A stretch of 11,413 nt of DNA. Source: Christensenella sp. UBA7703. GTDB lineage: Bacteria; Bacillota; Clostridia; Christensenellales; CAG-138. Positions 1-7,058 of the stretch are shown here, in pieces. The position numbers and the translations under genes are program-made. The stretch's first letter is position 1. Each line of letters begins with the position of its first letter. The notes under the pieces are model-generated. The model made no database searches. It was not told the DNA's origin and saw only the letters and a program-made list of their open reading frames with translations. The stretch covers positions 1 through 11,413 of the forward strand of contig DLGD01000024.1 in assembly GCA_002482505.1 (NCBI GenBank), in the 5' to 3' direction.

Positions 1-50
1 AACTTTAGGGGTGCAGTTCATTGTGAGGAGCGTTTTGTGCTTCAGATCAA

Positions 51-323
51 TTACTTGCGGAAGCAGTCGCTGCAGTAAACAGGACGGTCGGAACGGGGCT
101 GGAAGGGAACTTTGCAGGGCTTGCCGCAACCTGCGCAGACCGCATCATACATCTGACGGTCGCCGCCGCCACGGGGAGAGCTCTGCTTGCGGGCGGTACG
201 GCAATTCTTGCAACGCTGGGGCTCATTGGTGAAACCCTTTTCCGCGTAGAATTCCTGCTCGCTGGCGGTGAAGGTGAAGCTGGCTCCGCAATCTTTGCAG
301 ACGATGGTTTTGTCGCTGAACAT
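51..323 (-). CDS. Double zinc-ribbon protein (zf-trcl / CxxC-CxxC family)
   Basis: A 90-residue protein with two four-cysteine zinc-ribbon modules. The first is formed by C9/C12 and C38/C41, the second by C63/C66 and C84/C87, with one extra cysteine at C70. The second module carries the pattern CAGCGKPC...VPF.P...RPVYC..CF, which I recognise from small zinc-binding proteins common in Firmicutes and related phyla. They are annotated only as probable zinc-ribbon proteins, and no biochemical role is established that I know of. Binding to nucleic acid or a protein partner is possible but not shown by the sequence. The start is supported by an AAAGAGGT ribosome binding site 7 nt upstream. There is no signal peptide or membrane segment, so it is cytoplasmic. 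It appears to be transcribed alone from a promoter at 611-639. No terminator is visible before the window edge. Confidence 0.85.
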   Translation of the reverse strand: MFSDKTIVCKDCGASFTFTASEQEFYAEKGFTNEPQRCKNCRTARKQSSPRGGGDRQMYDAVCAGCGKPCKVPFQPRSDRPVYCSDCFRK

Positions 324-610
324 GGAAATACCTCTTTCGTTTTTTGATGGTTTTTGTTCTGGTGTACCCGTTCAATCACATTCATTTTTCGTGAATGGTT
401 GCATCCTTGCTTGGGTTGGCGGCTTGAGGCTCCGGAAGAAACGAAAAAGGATCGTCTGTTTTCGCGAGATCAAGATGCCCTCGACCCTATCAATACGCCG
501 TGTTGACTTTCGCCAATGTGCTCTTATCAAAAAACACATGCGCTCAATCATCAAATAACGGATGATCAGCATACATGTGCGGTCAAAGCAATTATTTTGA
601 ATACTCGATG

Positions 611-639
611 ACTATATCATAAAGATTTTCGCGTGTCAA
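611..639 (-). promoter_or_regulatory. Sigma-A-type promoter of the zinc-ribbon gene
   Basis: On the minus strand TTGACA (634-639) and TATAGT (611-616) are separated by exactly 17 bp, a near-consensus housekeeping promoter. Transcription would start near 604 and give a leader of about 280 nt before the start codon at 323. It lies just downstream of the pckG terminator, so the zinc-ribbon gene is an independent unit. The 324-604 leader holds no gene I can support. Confidence 0.7.
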
Positions 640-710
640 TTATTTCATGCTAACAATCTTATCAAATGCATATACAGTTATGATGATTGTTGCATTTTTG
701 CTGATTTTCA

Positions 711-749
711 GCAAAAAAAGAGCGCATACCCGCTCCGGATATGCGCTCT
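711..749 (-). terminator. Intrinsic terminator of pckG
   Basis: On the minus strand a perfect 10-bp stem, AGAGCGCATA (plus 719-728) with TATGCGCTCT (plus 740-749), encloses an 11-nt loop. It is followed directly by a run of seven U (plus-strand A run 713-719). It begins 34 nt after the pckG stop codon. Confidence 0.92.
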
Positions 750-782
750 CTATGGTGATTTTACCTGTGAGCAAAAGGGCTC

Positions 783-2576
783 TTACATCGCGTTGACGCG
801 CGCTTCGAGGGCCTTGAGCTGGTCTTTGAGTTCCTTGGGCATCTTCTCGCCATAGTTGGCATAGTGCTCTTTGATGGATTCCACTTCGGCCTGCCAGTCT
901 TCCTTGGTAAGGGTGAAGAGCTCGTCCATGGCTTCGTCGGAAACGTCGAGGCCTTCGAGGTAGAGATCTTCCTTCTTGGGCAGGTAGCCGATGGCGGTCT
1001 TGACTGCGTCCACTTTGCCGGAGACGCGCTCGACAACCCACTTCAGCACGCGGCTGTTGTCGCCAAAGCCCGGCCAGAGGAACTTGCCGTTTTCGCCCTT
1101 GCGGAACCAGTTGACGTAGAAGATCTTCGGCAGCTTGTCGGCGGTGGACTTTGCACCAACGTCGAGCCAATGCTGCAGATAATCGCAAACGTTATAGCCG
1201 ATGAACGGCAGCATCGCGAACGGATCGCGGCGAACCTGGCCGATCTTGGCGGAGATGGCGGCTGCGGTGATTTCGCTGCCCATGATGGAGCCGTCAAAGA
1301 TGCCGTGCGTCCAGTCGAAGCTCTCGTGGACGAGCGGGATCGTACGCGGGCGACGACCGCCGATGAGGATCGCGGAGATCGGCACGCCTGCGGGATCTTC
1401 CCATTCAGGCGCGATGCAGGGGCACTGCGAAGCGGGCGCTGTGAAGCGGGCGTTGGGATGCGCGGCGGGCTCTTTCGATTCGGGGGTCCAATCCTGACCC
1501 TTCCAGTCGATGAGGTGCGCGGGCGCCGGGGTGCCAATGCCTTCCCACCACACGTCACCATCGTCCGTGAGGGCGACGTTCGTGAAGATGGCGTTCTTAT
1601 CGATGCTGCGCATCGCATTGAAGTTGGAGCTGTCGGAGGTGCCCGGAGCAACGCCGAAGAAGCCGGATTCGGGGTTGATGGCGTAGAGACGGCCATCTTT
1701 GCCGTACTTCATCCAGGCGATGTCGTCGCCAACAGTTTCGACTTTCCAGCCCGGGATGGTCGGGATCAGCATCGCGAGGTTGGTCTTGCCGCAGGCGCTC
1801 GGGAATGCGCCGGTGATGTAGGTCTTGTTGCCCTGCGGGTCGGTGAGGCCGAGGATGAGCATGTGCTCCGCCAGCCAGCCCTCGTCACGCGCTTGTGCGG
1901 ACGCGATGCGCAGCGCAAAGCACTTCTTGCCGAGGAGGGCGTTTCCGCCGTAGCCGGAGCCGTAGGACCAGATCAGGCGCTCTTCGGGGAAGTGGCTGAT
2001 GTATTTCTGTTCGATCGGGGCGCAGGGCCAGGAAGAATCCTTCTGGCCTTTTTCCAGCGGCGCGCCGACGGAATGCAGGCAGGGGACGAATTCACCATCG
2101 CCAAGGGTTTCGAGAACCTTGGTACCCATGCGGGTCATGATCCGCATGTTGACGACAACATAGGGGCTGTCCGTAATCTCCACGCCGATCTTGGAGATGG
2201 GCGAGCCGATGGGGCCCATCGAGAACGGGATGATGTACATCGTGCGGCCATGCATGCAGCCCTTGTAGAGCTCGGTCATGGTCTTTTTCAGCTCGACGGG
2301 GTCAACCCAGTTGTTGGTGGGGCCGGCGTCTTCCTTCTTTTTGCTGGCGATGAAGGTTCTGTTCTCCACGCGCGCAACGTCGGAAGGATCGCTGCGGAAG
2401 AGGTAGCAGCCCGGGCGCTTCTCGGGGTTAAGCGGGGTTGCCATGCCGCTTTTCACCATCTCGGCGAGCAAGCGGTCGTTTTCTTCCTGAGAACCGTCGC
2501 ACCAGTAGATCTGGTCGGGTTCGCACATGTCCTGGACTTCCTTGATCCATGCGAGCAATTTTTTGTTGTTTGTCAT
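783..2576 (-). CDS. pckG: Phosphoenolpyruvate carboxykinase (GTP)
   Basis: A 597-residue cytoplasmic enzyme interconverting oxaloacetate + GTP and phosphoenolpyruvate + GDP + CO2 (EC 4.1.1.32). It belongs to the GTP class rather than the ATP class. The kinase-1 loop PSACGKTN spans about residues 259-266 and includes the family's reactive cysteine at C262. The kinase-2 metal-binding motif VGDDIAW is at 282-288. The segment YGSGYGGNALLGKKCFALRI (205-224) supplies substrate- and metal-binding residues, and the conserved ENRTF is near 71-75. Length is normal for bacterial and animal GTP-PEPCKs (about 600 aa). The ATG has a GAAAGGTG ribosome binding site about 8 nt upstream. In anaerobes it can run toward gluconeogenesis or as a CO2-fixing anaplerotic step; the sequence does not say which. 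It is monocistronic, with a strong terminator downstream and a long upstream region carrying direct repeats and an operator-like palindrome. Confidence 0.97.
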   Translation of the reverse strand: MTNNKKLLAWIKEVQDMCEPDQIYWCDGSQEENDRLLAEMVKSGMATPLNPEKRPGCYLFRSDPSDVARVENRTFIASKKKEDAGPTNNWVDPVELKKTMTELYKGCMHGRTMYIIPFSMGPIGSPISKIGVEITDSPYVVVNMRIMTRMGTKVLETLGDGEFVPCLHSVGAPLEKGQKDSSWPCAPIEQKYISHFPEERLIWSYGSGYGGNALLGKKCFALRIASAQARDEGWLAEHMLILGLTDPQGNKTYITGAFPSACGKTNLAMLIPTIPGWKVETVGDDIAWMKYGKDGRLYAINPESGFFGVAPGTSDSSNFNAMRSIDKNAIFTNVALTDDGDVWWEGIGTPAPAHLIDWKGQDWTPESKEPAAHPNARFTAPASQCPCIAPEWEDPAGVPISAILIGGRRPRTIPLVHESFDWTHGIFDGSIMGSEITAAAISAKIGQVRRDPFAMLPFIGYNVCDYLQHWLDVGAKSTADKLPKIFYVNWFRKGENGKFLWPGFGDNSRVLKWVVERVSGKVDAVKTAIGYLPKKEDLYLEGLDVSDEAMDELFTLTKEDWQAEVESIKEHYANYGEKMPKELKDQLKALEARVNAM

Positions 2577-2607
2577 GTTTTCGGCACCTTTCTTCTGTGG
2601 TATGGTT

Positions 2608-2686
2608 TTATGGTAAACTTTTCAAGTTGGCTGATAAAATCCTATATTGGTACCCGTGTTGCATGCGCTGATCTTATGGTAAACTT
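2608..2686. repeat. 13-bp direct repeat upstream of pckG
   Basis: TTATGGTAAACTT occurs exactly at 2608-2620 and again at 2674-2686, 66 bp apart start to start (about 6.3 helical turns). The copies lie 32 and 98 bp upstream of the pckG start codon. I cannot place a convincing pckG promoter here; TTGAAA/TTGAAG boxes overlap both copies on the minus strand, but without a good -10. The repeats are best read as candidate binding sites for a regulator of pckG. Confidence 0.55.
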
Positions 2687-2998
2687 CAAAAATGTCTGAA
2701 AAACGATGTCGCCGCGTCTTTTTTCATACGGCAGAAGACTTAGCAAAAACGAAAATATTGGAGACCACGTGTCTGTACGGCGACCCTGCCGCAAATCGAT
2801 AATTGACGGATTGCAAACGTGAAATTGCAAAAAGCAGATGAAAATGGTGTTGCTACGTGGTGTTTGCGTTCCCGCGCGGGATGCTGCTTTATACAAGATG
2901 CGCGGGGCAGGAGACAGTTTTTCGAAAAATCCCTGCGTCTGGCACATATCATGCGCAATCTTAACCAAATATATGATACACCGATTTATCAAGCATGG

Positions 2999-3008
2999 CA
3001 AACGTTTC
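2999..3008. promoter_or_regulatory. Candidate third LacI-type operator, upstream of pckG
   Basis: CAAACGTTTC (GAAACGTTTG on the minus strand) contains the same CG-centred core AAACGTTT found at both promoters of the fucose region, and matches 9 of 10 positions of the palindrome at 7365-7374. On the minus strand a weak -10-like TATATA (3025-3030) precedes it, with only a poor -35 (TTCATT, 18-bp spacer). The only gene downstream in that direction is pckG, about 420 bp away. Confidence 0.4.
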
Positions 3009-3188
3009 GGCGCATTTTTTCAGATATATATTTTTTCTTTTGGAGTAAAATGAACTTGCAGGAAATTATGCAGTTTATCCTGCAATTTTGCGCCGGAAAA
3101 AATGCATTCCTGGAGTTTTATGAAGGAAATCCGTAATGTGGTTTTTGGCACGGAGGCACAGCGGAGAAGAAAGGAACACACAGACAAC

Positions 3189-3215
3189 AAAAACGGAGGG
3201 GGTTCGCCTCCGTTT
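3189..3215 (-). terminator. Distal tandem terminator of the ABC operon
   Basis: Stem AAACGGAGG (3191-3199) pairs with CCTCCGTTT (3207-3215) around a 7-nt loop. On the minus strand it ends in five U residues. It is nearly identical in sequence to the hairpin at 3263-3290 and serves as a back-up stop for transcripts of the binding-protein gene. Confidence 0.8.
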
Positions 3216-3262
3216 CTTGATCATTCGCCGTTGAACAAAAGGAAAAGATCTTTTTACAACGG

Positions 3263-3290
3263 AAAACGGAGGGGGTACGCCCTCCGTTTT
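3263..3290 (-). terminator. Proximal (possibly bidirectional) terminator of the ABC operon
   Basis: A perfect 11-bp stem, AAAACGGAGGG (3263-3273) with CCCTCCGTTTT (3280-3290), has a 6-nt loop. It begins 36 nt after the stop codon of the binding-protein gene. The A/T ends of the stem give a short U tract in either direction. Confidence 0.85.
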
Positions 3291-3325
3291 CACATAGGTC
3301 GGTTTTAATTAGGAGAAGACAGGAA

Positions 3326-4471
3326 TCAATCGTAAACGAGGAGCGCGATGTCCGGGTTATCGATGTTCTCAGCGTTGTACCACTGTGCACCGGTGTCCAC
3401 ATCGGCAACGGCTTCACCATTGGCGGCCTTGACGGCGAGCTCAACGGCTTTGTAACCGATCTGGTACGGATCCTGCGTGACCGAGCCATAGAACCAACCA
3501 TTACGGATGGCGTTCTTCTGCGCGGTGCCTGCATCGAAGCCGGCAACAACGAGGTCGGCATACTTGCCGCCGTCTGCCAGGTCTTCACCATCCGCCGTTG
3601 CGGCCAGCAGACCCACGACTGCGCCTTCGTTGGAGCAGAAGATCGCGGCGATGCCCTTGGTGGCGAGCAGGGAGTTAGCGGAGGTCTGGAGCGAGGTTGC
3701 TTCCGTCGTTGCGGAGACTTCCACGCGGATGATGATCGCAGCGCCGTCAACCTTGGCTTCCCACTTGGTGTGGCCTTCGACGGAGACTTTGCCCGGCTGG
3801 TAGGTTTCTGCGATTTCCTTCATCTTGTTGACGAAGCCCGTGGTGCGACCGGTAACGGAGGCGGAGACCGCATCCTGGCTCAGGCAACCGATGACGACGG
3901 GGTTTTCGGGGGTTGCGGCCTGCATCTTGGCGACGAGGTCGGCGTTCTCGCCGAACTTCACGGCGGCAATTGCAGCTGCGTTTTCGTTGTTTGTGGAGGC
4001 GGTTGCCTTCACAGCGCCGGTTTTGTCATCCGGAACGCCGGAGTCAAAGCCGATGACCGGAATGCCTTTTTCTGCGCACTCTTCGAGGATTTCGGTGACG
4101 GCCTCGGTGGAGAGAGCTGCCAGAGCGATTGCCTTCGGGTTCTTCGCCAGCTCGTTCTTCACCATGTTGACCTGCGCGTCAATCTCGGTTTCAGAGGCGG
4201 GGCCGTCGAAATAGATTTCAACGCCGAGGTCCTTCGCGGCTGCTTCTGCGCCGGTCTTGACCGCTTGCCAGAACTGGTGCTGGAAGCCCTTCGCCATGAC
4301 GGGGATGTACATCGGCGCGGCATCCGCGGGTGCTTCGGTTGCTTCCGCCGCAGGCGCTTCGGTTGCTTCCGTTGCGGGGGCGGGTTCTTCCGTGGTGGCT
4401 GCCGGCGCTGCGCATGCGAACATGCTGAGCACCATGCCGAGGGTCAAAAGAATAACGACCAGTTTCTTCAT
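3326..4471 (-). CDS. CUT2 sugar ABC transporter, substrate-binding lipoprotein (RbsB-like)
   Basis: A 381-residue extracytoplasmic sugar-binding protein of the ribose/galactose (Peripla_BP_4) type. Residues 1-20 form a lipoprotein signal (MKK, hydrophobic core, then MFAC with C20 as the likely lipidated cysteine; the box is a slightly loose match). A flexible Ala/Thr/Glu/Pro linker follows to about residue 52 and contains an eight-residue tandem repeat. The mature domain starts near YIPVMAKGF. It carries family features such as GIPVIGFDSG in the first lobe and GSVTQDPYQIGYKAVELA near the C-terminus. The start is fixed by a strong AAGGAGG site 8 nt upstream. It is the last gene of the three-gene transporter operon, 73 nt after the permease, and is followed by two terminators. 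The substrate cannot be read from sequence; L-fucose or a related deoxy sugar is inferred from the divergent fucI-fucU operon and shared operators. Confidence 0.93.
   Translation of the reverse strand: MKKLVVILLTLGMVLSMFACAAPAATTEEPAPATEATEAPAAEATEAPADAAPMYIPVMAKGFQHQFWQAVKTGAEAAAKDLGVEIYFDGPASETEIDAQVNMVKNELAKNPKAIALAALSTEAVTEILEECAEKGIPVIGFDSGVPDDKTGAVKATASTNNENAAAIAAVKFGENADLVAKMQAATPENPVVIGCLSQDAVSASVTGRTTGFVNKMKEIAETYQPGKVSVEGHTKWEAKVDGAAIIIRVEVSATTEATSLQTSANSLLATKGIAAIFCSNEGAVVGLLAATADGEDLADGGKYADLVVAGFDAGTAQKNAIRNGWFYGSVTQDPYQIGYKAVELAVKAANGEAVADVDTGAQWYNAENIDNPDIALLVYD
4332..4371. repeat. 24-bp period repeat in the lipoprotein linker
   Basis: GCTTCGGTTGCTTCCG occurs at 4332-4347 and 4356-4371, a 16-bp exact match with a 24-bp (8-codon) period. 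It encodes the repeated Ala-Thr-Glu-Ala-Pro stretch that tethers the binding domain to its lipid anchor. Such in-frame repeats can gain or lose units by slippage without breaking the gene. Confidence 0.75.
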
Positions 4472-4497
4472 GAGTGTTCCTCCTTTTTTTATTCAGC

Positions 4498-4514
4498 ACG
4501 ACAATATCTGTCGT
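4498..4514 (-). other. Intercistronic hairpin between permease and binding-protein genes
   Basis: ACGACA (4498-4503) pairs with TGTCGT (4509-4514) around a 5-nt loop within the 73-nt gap. The strong ribosome binding site of the binding-protein gene follows on the minus strand. It has no proper U-run. Such hairpins can stabilise the 3' segment of an operon mRNA so that the binding protein exceeds the membrane parts; that role is inferred. Confidence 0.45.
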
Positions 4515-4544
4515 AAGCCTTCCGATTGAGTAGTCCAGTCAAAC

Positions 4545-5552
4545 TTAGCCTTTCTTGACGCGGTTGGCGGCCTTGGTGCGCTGGATGTCGAGCAGCACCG
4601 CGCCGATGACCACGGCGCCGGTGAAGAACGTTTGCCAGGGCGCTTGCAGCCCGCAGGAGCTAAGGCCGTTCTTGAGCACGCTCATGATGAATACACCGAT
4701 GAGGGTGCCAACCATCGTACCCGCGCCGCCGCTCATGGACGTGCCGCCGATGACAACGCCCGCGATGGCGTTGAGCTCCTGTCCGTTGCCTGTGCCCGGG
4801 GTAATTGTCGTGTATGCCGCGGCGTAGAAGATTCCGCCAAGGCCTGCAAACAGCCCGCATACCGTGTAGATGAGCACTTTCCATTTGCTTACGTCAATGC
4901 CGGAGAGGCGGCTTGCTTCTTCGTTGGAGCCGATTGCAAACGTGTATCTGCCAAACTTCGTTTTGTGAAGCAGCAGAGCCGCGATGATAAAAAACGCAAC
5001 CAGCCACAGCGCACCGATGGGGAAGCCGGATATCTTCGTATCGCCCAGAAAGAAGGTGTTGCGGATAAAGAGCTTCTTAAACCAACCGCCGATCTCCGCC
5101 GTTGCGGTCGGCCAGGTTTGGGATTGAACCTTTGTGATGATGGAGCCGATGCCCTGGGACATCATCATCGTGCCGAGGGTAGCGATAAACGGCGGCAGTT
5201 TGAGTTTTGCGACCAGCAGGCCGTTGATAAAACCAAACGCGGTGCCAACGCCAACCGTGAGCAGCAGCGCCAGCGCCAGCGGCCACTGGTGTTCTTTGAA
5301 CACAAACGCGCCGACCAACGCGGAGCACATCATGACCGTTCCGATGGAAAGATCGATTCCGCCGGTGATGATGACGAACGTGACGCCAAATGCCATGAAG
5401 CCGATGTAGTAGCTCGACTCCAGGATGTTTTTGAGCATGTCTGCTGAGAAGAAATTATTGCCGAAGATCGAGAAAAATACGTAAAGAATGACCAGCGCGA
5501 GCGGCGCGAGCAGCGCCTGCAGGTTTAGTTTCTTTTTTGTCGTCGATTCCAT
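4545..5552 (-). CDS. CUT2 sugar ABC transporter, permease (RbsC-like)
   Basis: A 335-residue polytopic membrane protein of the BPD_transp_2 (RbsC/MglC/XylH) family, which forms the sugar channel, probably as a homodimer. A short basic cytoplasmic N-terminus (MESTTKKK) precedes the first membrane segment (about 14-34). Hydrophobic segments continue through the length, with family motifs TGGIDLS (63-69) and the cytoplasmic loop GSNEEASRLSGI (208-219), which contacts the ATPase. The C-terminus is short and basic. Its ribosome binding site GGAG lies within the last codons of the ATPase gene, only 6 nt separate the genes, and translational coupling is likely. Length and architecture are typical for the family. 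It should work with the ATPase encoded upstream and the lipoprotein encoded downstream. Confidence 0.95.
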   Translation of the reverse strand: MESTTKKKLNLQALLAPLALVILYVFFSIFGNNFFSADMLKNILESSYYIGFMAFGVTFVIITGGIDLSIGTVMMCSALVGAFVFKEHQWPLALALLLTVGVGTAFGFINGLLVAKLKLPPFIATLGTMMMSQGIGSIITKVQSQTWPTATAEIGGWFKKLFIRNTFFLGDTKISGFPIGALWLVAFFIIAALLLHKTKFGRYTFAIGSNEEASRLSGIDVSKWKVLIYTVCGLFAGLGGIFYAAAYTTITPGTGNGQELNAIAGVVIGGTSMSGGAGTMVGTLIGVFIMSVLKNGLSSCGLQAPWQTFFTGAVVIGAVLLDIQRTKAANRVKKG

Positions 5553-5558
5553 ATTTGA

Positions 5559-7058
5559 TTACTCCACTTCCCGCATGGTTGCGTAGGACATGATGTTTTC
5601 CTGACTTGCGGACTCAATTGTGAGTTCGCCGACCAACCGGCCTTCGCACATGACCGCGATTCGGTCGCTCATGCGTAACAACTCCGGCAACTCCGAAGAG
5701 ATCATGATGATCGATTTTCCCTGCGCGGCGAGCTGGTTCATGAGCTTGTAGATTTCGCTCTTCGCGCCAACGTCGATGCCGCGCGTCGGCTCGTCAAAGA
5801 TCAGGACGTCGCAGTTTCTGAGCAGCCACTTGGCGATGACCACCTTTTGCTGGTTGCCGCCGGAGAGCGACTTGATCAACGTGTTGACGCTTGGGGTTTT
5901 CACGCCGATCTTATCCACAAACGTACCTGCCGCGCGGGCAACGGCGCGTCCTTTGACAAACGGTCCGCGCGTGAACTGCTCCAGCGCGGGCAAAACCGTA
6001 TTATCGGAGACAGAGAGGCCGAGGCAGAGACCGAATTGCTTACGGTCTTCGGAGAGATAGCCGATTCCGGCTTTGACCGCGTCCACGGGGGAGCTGATCT
6101 TCACCGGCTGGCCTTTGACGAGGATTTCGCCGCTCTCGCGCTTATCTGCGCCGAAGAGCAAACGTGCGGTCTCCGTGCGCCCCGCGCCCATGAGTCCCGC
6201 GAAACCGAGAATTTCGCCGCGCCGCAGCACAAAGGAGACGTCCTTCACATCGCCGGAACAGAGGTTTCTTGCTTCCAGAACAATCTCGCAATCCTCAGAA
6301 ACGTTGGACTTGGACTTCGGGTCTTCGTAAATGACCCGCCCGACCATCATCTTGATGATCTGATCCATCGTCGCTTCCGCGGTGTCCAGGCTGCCGACGG
6401 TGTGCCCGTCGCGCATGACGGTAATGCGGTCGGAAATCTGCTTGAGCTCATCCATGCGGTGGGAGATATACACGATACCGACTCCCCTCGCCTTGAGCGC
6501 GCGGATGAAGGCAAACAGCTCCTGAATCTCGGAATCCGTCAGCGGCGCTGAGGGTTCGTCCATAATCATGATGCGTGTGCTCGGAAACGACAACGCCTTG
6601 GCAATCTCCACCATCTGCTGCTTGGCGACGGTGAGGCGTTTGATGGGCGTGGTTGCATCGAGCTTTAGGTTGAGGGAATCCAACAGTTCCTGTGCTTTCT
6701 GGTTCTGTTCTTTCTTATTAAGAAAGAGCCCGCGTGTGGATTCACGCCCGATGAAGATGTTTTCCGCAACGGTGAGGTCTTTGAGCAGGTTCAGCTCTTG
6801 ATGGATGATGCTGATGCCGAGGTGCTGTGCCTCGGCAGGGGAATGGATTTCGACTTCTTTGCCGAAGAGTTCGATCGAACCGCCGTCTTTGGCGTAAATT
6901 CCGGTCAAAATCTTCATCAGCGTGCTCTTGCCCGCGCCGTTTTCGCCAACGAGCGCAAGCACCTCGCCTGCATGGAGCGTCAGATCAACCCCATCGAGCG
7001 CATGCACGCCGGGGAAGAACTTCTGAATCCCTGTCATGTTGAGAATGGTTTCAGACAA
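5559..7058 (-). CDS. CUT2 sugar ABC transporter, twin-domain ATPase (RbsA/MglA-like)
   Basis: A 499-residue cytoplasmic ATPase with two fused ABC domains, the usual size for RbsA/MglA/XylG proteins. Domain 1 has Walker A GENGAGKST (38-46), the family's variant signature TVAKQQMVEIAKAL in place of LSGGQ, and Walker B IMIMDEPSAPLT. Domain 2 has a degenerate Walker A (GLMGAGRTET), which is normal in this family, a good signature LSGGNQQKVVIAKWL, and Walker B VLIFDEPTRGID. Two active-site features are therefore asymmetric, as expected. The start codon is TTG, supported by GAGGTGA about 8 nt upstream; the first in-frame ATG is codon 8 and has no site of its own. It is the first gene of the minus-strand transporter operon, preceded by a leader of about 320 nt from a regulated promoter at 7385-7413. 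Confidence 0.95.
   Translation of the reverse strand: MSETILNMTGIQKFFPGVHALDGVDLTLHAGEVLALVGENGAGKSTLMKILTGIYAKDGGSIELFGKEVEIHSPAEAQHLGISIIHQELNLLKDLTVAENIFIGRESTRGLFLNKKEQNQKAQELLDSLNLKLDATTPIKRLTVAKQQMVEIAKALSFPSTRIMIMDEPSAPLTDSEIQELFAFIRALKARGVGIVYISHRMDELKQISDRITVMRDGHTVGSLDTAEATMDQIIKMMVGRVIYEDPKSKSNVSEDCEIVLEARNLCSGDVKDVSFVLRRGEILGFAGLMGAGRTETARLLFGADKRESGEILVKGQPVKISSPVDAVKAGIGYLSEDRKQFGLCLGLSVSDNTVLPALEQFTRGPFVKGRAVARAAGTFVDKIGVKTPSVNTLIKSLSGGNQQKVVIAKWLLRNCDVLIFDEPTRGIDVGAKSEIYKLMNQLAAQGKSIIMISSELPELLRMSDRIAVMCEGRLVGELTIESASQENIMSYATMREVE

Larger units (their letters stand above)
2577..3188. other. Gene-free region upstream of pckG
   Basis: No convincing gene is present. Open frames here (for example plus 2819-3136, minus 2642-3001) have ordinary low-complexity translations, no domain signal and no good ribosome binding site at their starts. 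The stretch holds the pckG leader with its direct repeat, an AT-rich segment near 3010-3050, an operator-like palindrome at 2999-3008, and a loose 8-bp hairpin (TTGCAGGA 3056-3063 with TCCTGCAA 3078-3085). The base composition is more AT-rich than the flanking genes, as expected for intergenic DNA. Confidence 0.6.

Noticed and set aside
372..572. 66-aa minus-strand frame in the zinc-ribbon leader
   Set aside because: No ribosome binding site before its ATG and no recognisable domain, although it does lie within the predicted transcript.
864..2699. 611-aa open frame on the plus strand opposite pckG
   Set aside because: It is antisense to a clear PEP carboxykinase, has no family resemblance, and arises from the GC-rich third codon positions of pckG.
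3050..3136. 28-codon frame with GGAG 4 nt before its ATG (MNLQEIMQF...)
   Set aside because: The spacing is short, no promoter is convincing, and a hairpin spans its beginning. It is kept only as a curiosity.
3770..4516. 248-aa Gly/Cys/Phe-rich open frame opposite the binding-protein gene
   Set aside because: Its odd composition simply reflects the reverse reading of Ala/Glu/Thr/Pro codons in the lipoprotein linker.
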